Shown piece by piece: positions 63,301 to 64,000 of a stretch of DNA of 64,000 bases (its first letter is position 1; each line of letters opens with the position of its first letter). A program made the translations under genes and the position numbers. Source of the DNA: Craterostigma plantagineum (lineage: Eukaryota; Streptophyta; Magnoliopsida; Lamiales; Linderniaceae); contig JAPQWV010000412.1 in NCBI GenBank assembly GCA_027422505.1, positions 372,001 through 436,000 on the forward strand. The letters run 5' to 3'. The notes under the pieces were generated by a model, which was given only the letters and a program-made list of their open reading frames with translations, ran no database searches and had not been told where the DNA came from.

Positions 63301-64000
63301 TGATCGCGTGCGTGTGTGTTTAAATAAAGGTTCGTGCGAGTACGTCAAGTAATAATTAAAACGAATATATTATAACTAGAATCACGCGCGATAGGCAGTG
63401 TACCTGTCGTTTGTAATATAGCTATAGTGAATATCCGAGTCTCGAACACGAGGAATAAAATGAATACTAGTATTAACATATCGACTCGATATTTAGCCTA
63501 AATAAAATAGCAGGATTTGTTTATACTACGAACTAATTTAACAGAGCAACTTAAAGGATTGGAAGATTAAGGAAATACAACTAGAAATAATACGAGTGAC
63601 TTAAGATGACAAATATGTGTTCGGGGTTCGAATCCAGCTGGGTGCTGTCGGCTAAGGCTACGGAATATCGCTTCTACGTGATTATCGACTAAATCGCAGT
63701 AATTTCCTACCCACTCACGGATTTGCTATCGCCCTAAACGTTCGTGGGAATCTAAGTTTAGCGATTACTAGACGGCGAGGATCGAATATTTGTTGTCGCC
63801 CTATACTCGAATCCTAACGTCTATGAACGGCCTAATCGTTATTTAGCTGTCGCCCTAAACGATGTACCACACATTCATATCAACACATAGATATATTGAG
63901 ACAAAGAAGCAATATCATAGAACGATAAACAGTCGAATACGCGTGTTCACAATTATCCTACGCCTTAACTACGCATAATCCAACGTTCATCTACTCCCAA
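63301..64000 (-). repeat. 5' LTR of the Athila element (inner 700 bases)
   Basis: Matches 50700-51405 with scattered differences and small gaps; the rest lies beyond the window. It includes GGTTCGAATCC at 63625-63635. Confidence 0.92.

Larger units (their letters stand above)
50700..64000 (-). mobile_element. GyC: Athila-type Ty3 element, 5' end off the window
   Basis: On the minus strand: 5' LTR (63301 onward, 700 bp visible), Asp-tRNA primer site, leader, gag, protease, reverse transcriptase, RNase H, integrase, a spacer holding an antisense micro-gene, an ATHILA-type ORF, noncoding region, polypurine tract and a complete 1,680 bp 3' LTR (50700-52379). It inserted into the integrase of GyB; the left flank word is CGCAA (50695-50699). 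The visible LTR parts differ at only a few percent. gag-pol has several frameshifts. Confidence 0.93.

Overview
The window is plant nuclear DNA, almost certainly from a dicot-type angiosperm. It is a stack of nested transposable elements with almost no native gene content. Evidence: Sirevirus-type Copia elements, Athila-type and Tat-type Ty3 elements, a chromovirus-type solo LTR, a plant L1-type LINE ORF1, a hAT-like element, an endogenous caulimovirid-like remnant and a piece of a plant UDP-glycosyltransferase gene. I see no bacterial operons, rRNA or tRNA genes.

Layout. (a) 1-2188 and 15862-~16190 are two halves of one minus-strand pararetrovirus-like remnant (coat side and movement-protein side). 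Element CoA, a 13.7 kb Copia element at 2189-15856 with ~98% identical LTRs and the duplication ATCAT, splits it. CoA carries broken gag-pol and then a second large coding region in the env position (11988-15511). (b) 16245-16397 is a fragment of a CoA-related LTR. 16398-19565 is a decayed minus-strand Ty3-like element holding a 732 bp hAT-like element (18469-19200, duplication CGGCCAGC). (c) 19566-20899 is the only stretch that may be native; it ends in a UDP-glycosyltransferase pseudogene. (d) 20906-23919 is a decayed Copia remnant (CoB), cut by the LTR of a minus-strand Sirevirus-like element (CoE: 23920-24591 and 37324-~44000).

(e) CoC (24592-37323, duplication AGTAG) sits inside CoE. It is a Copia derivative without pol. 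Its 5' LTR holds an ORF1-only LINE (24629-27296) and its leader holds a small gag-only Copia element, CoD (28386-31034, duplication GTTAT). (f) 44318-50699 is a Tat-type Ty3 pol fragment, interrupted by a 3.8 kb solo LTR (46322-50147, duplication TCGGG). (g) 50700-64000 is a minus-strand Athila element with a complete 3' LTR, gag-pol, an env-position ATHILA-type ORF and the inner 700 bp of its 5' LTR; it runs off the window.

Order of events from nesting: CoB, then CoE, then CoC, then the LINE and CoD; Tat element, then solo LTR and Athila; pararetrovirus remnant, then CoA.

Most unusual observation: two homologous micro-genes (40603-40791 and 57053-57217). Each encodes a ~54-62 aa protein beginning MNW.QQQD with one membrane segment. 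Each has a matching upstream region with TATAAATAGA, and each runs antisense to a different host retroelement (Sirevirus-like CoE and Athila). An array of short palindromic motifs lies upstream of both. Other points of interest are the CoA env-position ORF, which reads through the polypurine tract and stops inside the LTR, and a repeat-containing 3' module shared by CoA and CoC.
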